DNA of 54,979 nt from positions 1 through 54,979 of the forward strand of contig CAXAUF010000015.1 in assembly GCA_963972425.1 (NCBI GenBank), written 5' to 3'. Within the stretch, counting starts at the first letter, position 1. The number at the start of each line of letters is the position of its first letter. Below, one piece after another: positions 52,165-54,979 of this stretch. The DNA comes from Algorimicrobium sp002414705 (GTDB taxonomy: Bacteria; Bacteroidota; Bacteroidia; Flavobacteriales; Flavobacteriaceae). A program made the position numbers and the translations under genes. The notes under the pieces are model-generated. The model was given only the letters and a program-made list of their open reading frames with translations, was not told the DNA's origin and made no database searches.

Positions 52165-52365
52165 ATGAAAAACTATCAATCTTTTACAGAAATTGAATCC
52201 GATTTAAAGCGGTTAGATTTAGAACGAAAAATTGCTTTAGAAGAAATGAAACTGCTAAAAACAGATTTTAAAGAAGATTTAAAGCCATCAAATTGGATAA
52301 GCACATTGCTAAATGTTGCTGGAAAATATGGATTTTATATGTTGATGAAGAAATTTTTAAAATGA
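52165..52365 (+). CDS. DUF6327-like small protein
   Basis: 66 residues: YQSFTEIESDLKRLDLERKI (4-23) then a charged helix LEEMKLLKTDFKEDLKP-like segment and a C-terminal amphipathic/hydrophobic segment WISTLLNVAGKYGFYMLMKK. The first block resembles the flavobacterial DUF6327 pattern. Third gene in the set, analogous in position and size to E. coli YqjK. Function unknown. Confidence 0.7.
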   Translation: MKNYQSFTEIESDLKRLDLERKIALEEMKLLKTDFKEDLKPSNWISTLLNVAGKYGFYMLMKKFLK

Positions 52366-52407
52366 CAATCTTAAAAGTAATAACTTCTATAAAATTAAAT
52401 AAATGTT

Positions 52408-52731
52408 ATGCAACAAGAACGTAACGAACTAGATTACATTGAAAAATATCAGACACGTGGTTACAACAGTAGTTTTAAATGTGAGAATGATGTTTTAGTG
52501 GAATTGTCCAGTAAAACTAGTTACAAACCCGAACAGATAATTATAAAACGCACACATCGTTTTGAAGGTTTTAGTAACCCTTCTGATATGTCTATACTTT
52601 ACGTTGTTGAAACAAATGATGGTAAAAAAGGGCTTGTGACAGCTAATTATGGTGCAGATAGTGATACGGATTTAGATGATTTTTTTAAAAAAATCCCTTC
52701 AGAAAATGACCATTCAAAAGATGCTATCTAA
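52408..52731 (+). CDS. Conserved hypothetical protein, 107 residues
   Basis: Soluble protein without signal peptide; ELDYIEKYQTRGYNSSFKCE (7-26), then PEQIIIKRTHRFEGFSNPSD and ILYVVETNDGKKGLVTANYG, ending DSDTDLDDFFKKIP. I recall similar short flavobacterial proteins carrying the misleading name phosphoribosylpyrophosphate synthetase; nothing here supports that activity. It is 42 bases after the DUF6327-like gene, so probably the last gene of the same operon. Confidence 0.68.
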   Translation: MQQERNELDYIEKYQTRGYNSSFKCENDVLVELSSKTSYKPEQIIIKRTHRFEGFSNPSDMSILYVVETNDGKKGLVTANYGADSDTDLDDFFKKIPSENDHSKDAI

Positions 52732-52901
52732 TTCGCGACTTTTAATATAATACTACATTGTATTTACAAACATACAAGTAACATTTCTTTTATTTATACG
52801 GATTCCAATTCTAGGTTTTACAAATTATCTTTTACATTCATTAATTTAAAAGTAGATAATAACTTTTAATAAGTTTACTGTAAGGTTTCTACTAAAAATT
52901 C

Positions 52902-52909
52902 TACTTTTG
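52902..52909 (+). promoter_or_regulatory. -7 box for trxB
   Basis: TACTTTTG fits TANNTTTG, 24 bases before the ATG at 52934. Confidence 0.5.
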
Positions 52910-52933
52910 TACTAATAAATTTACATTCAAATT

Positions 52934-53914
52934 ATGTCTGATACTATAGAAAAAGTAAAATGCTTAATAATAGGTTCTGGTCCTGCTGGTTATACAGCGG
53001 CTATTTATGCTGCCAGAGCAAATATGAAACCTGTTTTATATCAAGGAACTCAACCAGGTGGACAGTTAACAACGACTAACGAAGTTGAAAATTTTCCAGG
53101 TTATCCTGATGGAATAACAGGTCCAGCCATGATGATTGAGTTACAACAACAGGCGGAACGCTTTGAAACAGATGTTCGAGATGGTTGGGTTACGAAAGTA
53201 GATTTTTCTGGAGACGTGCATAAAGTATGGGTTAATGAAACAAAGGAAATTCACTGCGAAACCGTAATTATTTCAACTGGTGCATCTGCTAAATATTTAG
53301 GTTTGGATTCTGAACAAAAATATTTGAAATTAGGTGGAGGTGTTTCAGCATGTGCTGTTTGTGATGGATTTTTCTACAGAAATCAAGAAGTAGTGATTGT
53401 TGGAGCAGGAGATAGCGCTTGTGAAGAAGCACATTATTTATCTAAACTTTGTAAAAAGGTTACCATGTTGGTAAGACGTGATGAGTTTAGAGCATCTAAA
53501 ATTATGGTTGCTCGTGTTCAGAAAACATCTAATATTGATATTTTATATAACACAGAAACCGATGAGGTTTTAGGTGACGGACAAGTGGTTACAGGTGTTC
53601 GTGTTTTTAATAATCAAACAAAAGAAAAACAAGACATTCCTGCAACAGGATTTTTTGTAGCTATTGGACATAAACCAAATACCGATATTTTTAAAGGCTT
53701 TTTAAATTTAGATGAAACGGGTTATATTATTAATGTGCCTGGTACTTCTAAAACAAACATAGAAGGTGTTTTTGTGTCTGGAGATGCTGCTGATCATGTA
53801 TACAGACAAGCGGTAACAGCCGCTGGAACAGGTTGTATGGCTGCTTTAGATGCTGAACGTTGGTTGGCTGCTCAAGATGCCGATTTTGAAGTGAGCACAT
53901 CAACTTATAATTAA
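52934..53914 (+). CDS. trxB: Thioredoxin-disulfide reductase
   Basis: NADPH:thioredoxin reductase, 326 residues, FAD enzyme. FAD motif IGSGPAGYTAAIYAARA (13-29), PGGQLTTTNEVENFPG (41-56), redox pair Cys140/Cys143 in SACAVCDG, NADPH motif GAGDSACEEAHYL (157-169) and C-terminal SGDAADHVYRQAVTAAGTGC, all canonical. Monocistronic with own -7 box and terminator. It supplies electrons to cytosolic thioredoxin; the secreted thioredoxin at 7475 would need a membrane relay. Confidence 0.97.
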   Translation: MSDTIEKVKCLIIGSGPAGYTAAIYAARANMKPVLYQGTQPGGQLTTTNEVENFPGYPDGITGPAMMIELQQQAERFETDVRDGWVTKVDFSGDVHKVWVNETKEIHCETVIISTGASAKYLGLDSEQKYLKLGGGVSACAVCDGFFYRNQEVVIVGAGDSACEEAHYLSKLCKKVTMLVRRDEFRASKIMVARVQKTSNIDILYNTETDEVLGDGQVVTGVRVFNNQTKEKQDIPATGFFVAIGHKPNTDIFKGFLNLDETGYIINVPGTSKTNIEGVFVSGDAADHVYRQAVTAAGTGCMAALDAERWLAAQDADFEVSTSTYN

Positions 53915-53935
53915 TTGAATTTAATATATGTATAT

Positions 53936-53966
53936 AAAAAAACCGAAGCATTGCTTCGGTTTTTTT
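53936..53966. terminator. Terminator after trxB
   Basis: Stem AAAAACCGAAG / CTTCGGTTTTT around CATTG, with A- and T-runs; bidirectional with the converging PspC-type gene. Confidence 0.9.
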
Positions 53967-54074
53967 GTGGTGTTGTTTCTTTCAAAAGAGAAACATGTAA
54001 AGTGTTATAATGATTGTGATAATAATTTTTGATAATGTGGTCATGATTGATTGATTTTGATTGATGTTTATTCT

Positions 54075-54979
54075 CTAGTTGTTGTCTGTTGTTATTTCTA
54101 TGCCATTCTTGTCAATATTAACTTTAACTTCCTCACTATTGGCTTTTATACCATCTTCATTGAGTTCCAAACTGGAGTCGGGAGATTTTATTTGAACACC
54201 ATTTTCGTTAATTTTAACGCTTGAATTATCGTCGTTAATATCTATGTTTAGTTCAAAATCGTCTTCTGGGCAATCTTCACAAATAACACCATCATTTATT
54301 ATTTTTAAATAATGTTCTTCCATGCCATTGTCTAAAATATCATTATAATAGCTAGAGTTTCTATGAAAATTATAGGTGTTATCATCTGCATATAACGTGC
54401 TTCCTTCTGGTAAATAAAGTGTTATTTCTACTTCCTGATCGCTAAATTTATTTTCAACGTCAGTGGTTAAAAACGCATCTAGTATTAAGGTGTTACCTTT
54501 TAATTCATAATTGTAATTAATATTTTCAGCGCGTTTTTTAGCTAATAGAAAATCACTGCCATCCGCTTGTTTTTCAATAGTTAAATAACCTAAAGAATCT
54601 CTGGTAGATTTTACAATTAAGCGGATATCTGTAGAGTAAATAATTTTCTCATTATTGTCATCATAAGCTAATCGCGTTGAATTACCATGTCTATTAAAGT
54701 TTTTGTTATAGGTAATATTTTCCGCCATTTTCACCACTAACGTATCATTAGCCGTGATGTTTAGTGTGTCTTTTTGAGAAACGCTAGCATCAAAAGCATG
54801 TTGTGTAGCTTGTTTAATACCAATTATTGTTAAACTAATTATAGCAACCAACCAAATACCTAATAAAGAGAATTTAGCCACATTTCCAATAGATTTCAAG
54901 TTGTTCACTAAAATTTTAAGCCCTAAATAAAAGACGAAAAAGAAAGGAATACCAACGGCAAAAAAGAATAACATGGATA
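54075..54979 (-). CDS. PspC-type membrane protein, C-terminal part (runs off the window)
   Basis: At least 301 residues; the reading frame is open to the window edge, so the N-terminus with the PspC domain(s) is missing and the first visible Met is internal. Visible: two membrane helices (FFFAVGIPFFFVFYLGL; FSLLGIWLVAIISLTIIGI) and a long extracytoplasmic domain with beta-strand repeats of DUF4097-like kind (DTLVVKMAENITY, VEITLYLPEGSTLYADDN) and an acidic tail with KINENGVQIK / LELNEDGIKA / NIDKNGIEIT repeats. Flavobacteria have long PspC proteins of this build. Role likely envelope-stress related; uncertain. Confidence 0.8.
   Translation of the reverse strand, partial: SMLFFFAVGIPFFFVFYLGLKILVNNLKSIGNVAKFSLLGIWLVAIISLTIIGIKQATQHAFDASVSQKDTLNITANDTLVVKMAENITYNKNFNRHGNSTRLAYDDNNEKIIYSTDIRLIVKSTRDSLGYLTIEKQADGSDFLLAKKRAENINYNYELKGNTLILDAFLTTDVENKFSDQEVEITLYLPEGSTLYADDNTYNFHRNSSYYNDILDNGMEEHYLKIINDGVICEDCPEDDFELNIDINDDNSSVKINENGVQIKSPDSSLELNEDGIKANSEEVKVNIDKNGIEITTDNN

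Noticed and set aside
17..54979. CRISPR arrays, insertion sequences, prophage or integrase genes
   Set aside because: I saw no spaced direct-repeat array, transposase, integrase or terminal inverted repeat; the holin-like gene at 51812 is of the chromosomal DUF1469 type.

Overview
The window is a typical stretch of Bacteroidota chromosome, most likely a marine member of the Flavobacteriaceae. The evidence is low GC, promoters built from a -33 TTG and a -7 TANNTTTG element, GldI (a gliding lipoprotein), a secreted protease with a type IX secretion C-terminal domain, a divergent long LepB, DUF6122, DUF5683 and DUF3810 family proteins, and a gene order (parA-parB-DUF5683-dapB-lepB-WbqC) that I associate with that family. 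Genus-level placement is not possible from this sequence. No insertion sequence, phage, CRISPR array, rRNA or clearly broken gene was found. One tRNA (Pro, UGG) is present. Both edges cut into neighbouring context: yajC begins 12 bases in, and a PspC-type gene runs off the right end.

Layout. 1-5 kb: yajC, pepT with a YdeI/OmdA-type protein, pyrD, a LysE exporter and HMG-CoA lyase. 5-10.4 kb: a TonB-dependent receptor divergent from a compact four-gene operon (thioredoxin, ApbE, DUF4266 lipoprotein, DUF3570 outer-membrane protein). 10.6-25.4 kb: guaB, small membrane proteins, an M48 protease, an rRNA/tRNA methyltransferase, two secreted amidohydrolase-family proteins, DUF3810, pepD, peptidyl-prolyl isomerase, gldI, a DHH phosphoesterase and ndk. 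25.5-36.6 kb: a T9SS-exported M4 protease, DUF721, a lipoprotein, recF, a TPR protein, ribH, two related small membrane proteins, mutL, two rhomboid proteases and an endonuclease/exonuclease/phosphatase protein. 36.6-42.2 kb: a long minus-strand operon from parA to DUF6122. 42.5-50.1 kb: an Rrf2 regulator with ric (Fe-S/NO repair), the methylmalonyl-CoA mutase operon with udk and a FtsB-like protein, and a PQQ-type sugar dehydrogenase. 50.2-55 kb: tRNA-Pro, a SlyD-like isomerase, a YtxH/holin-like envelope cluster, trxB and the partial PspC gene.

The most interesting locus is 5039-10390. The DUF3570 protein carries a DSSGASAS sequence that fits the ApbE flavinylation motif, directly downstream of apbE. 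Between them lies a tiny lipoprotein ending in GGGCGCN with a related SSGANG sequence. Together with a secreted thioredoxin and a divergent FecA-like receptor, this looks like a cell-surface flavin/thiol redox system, possibly tied to metal (iron) uptake. Its biochemical job is not established. Secondary points of interest are a three-module amidohydrolase pair in which only one module keeps the metal-binding HxH, an Rrf2 operator candidate overlapping its own promoter, a lipoprotein gene wedged between the two methylmalonyl-CoA mutase subunits, and a MutL with a degenerate endonuclease motif.
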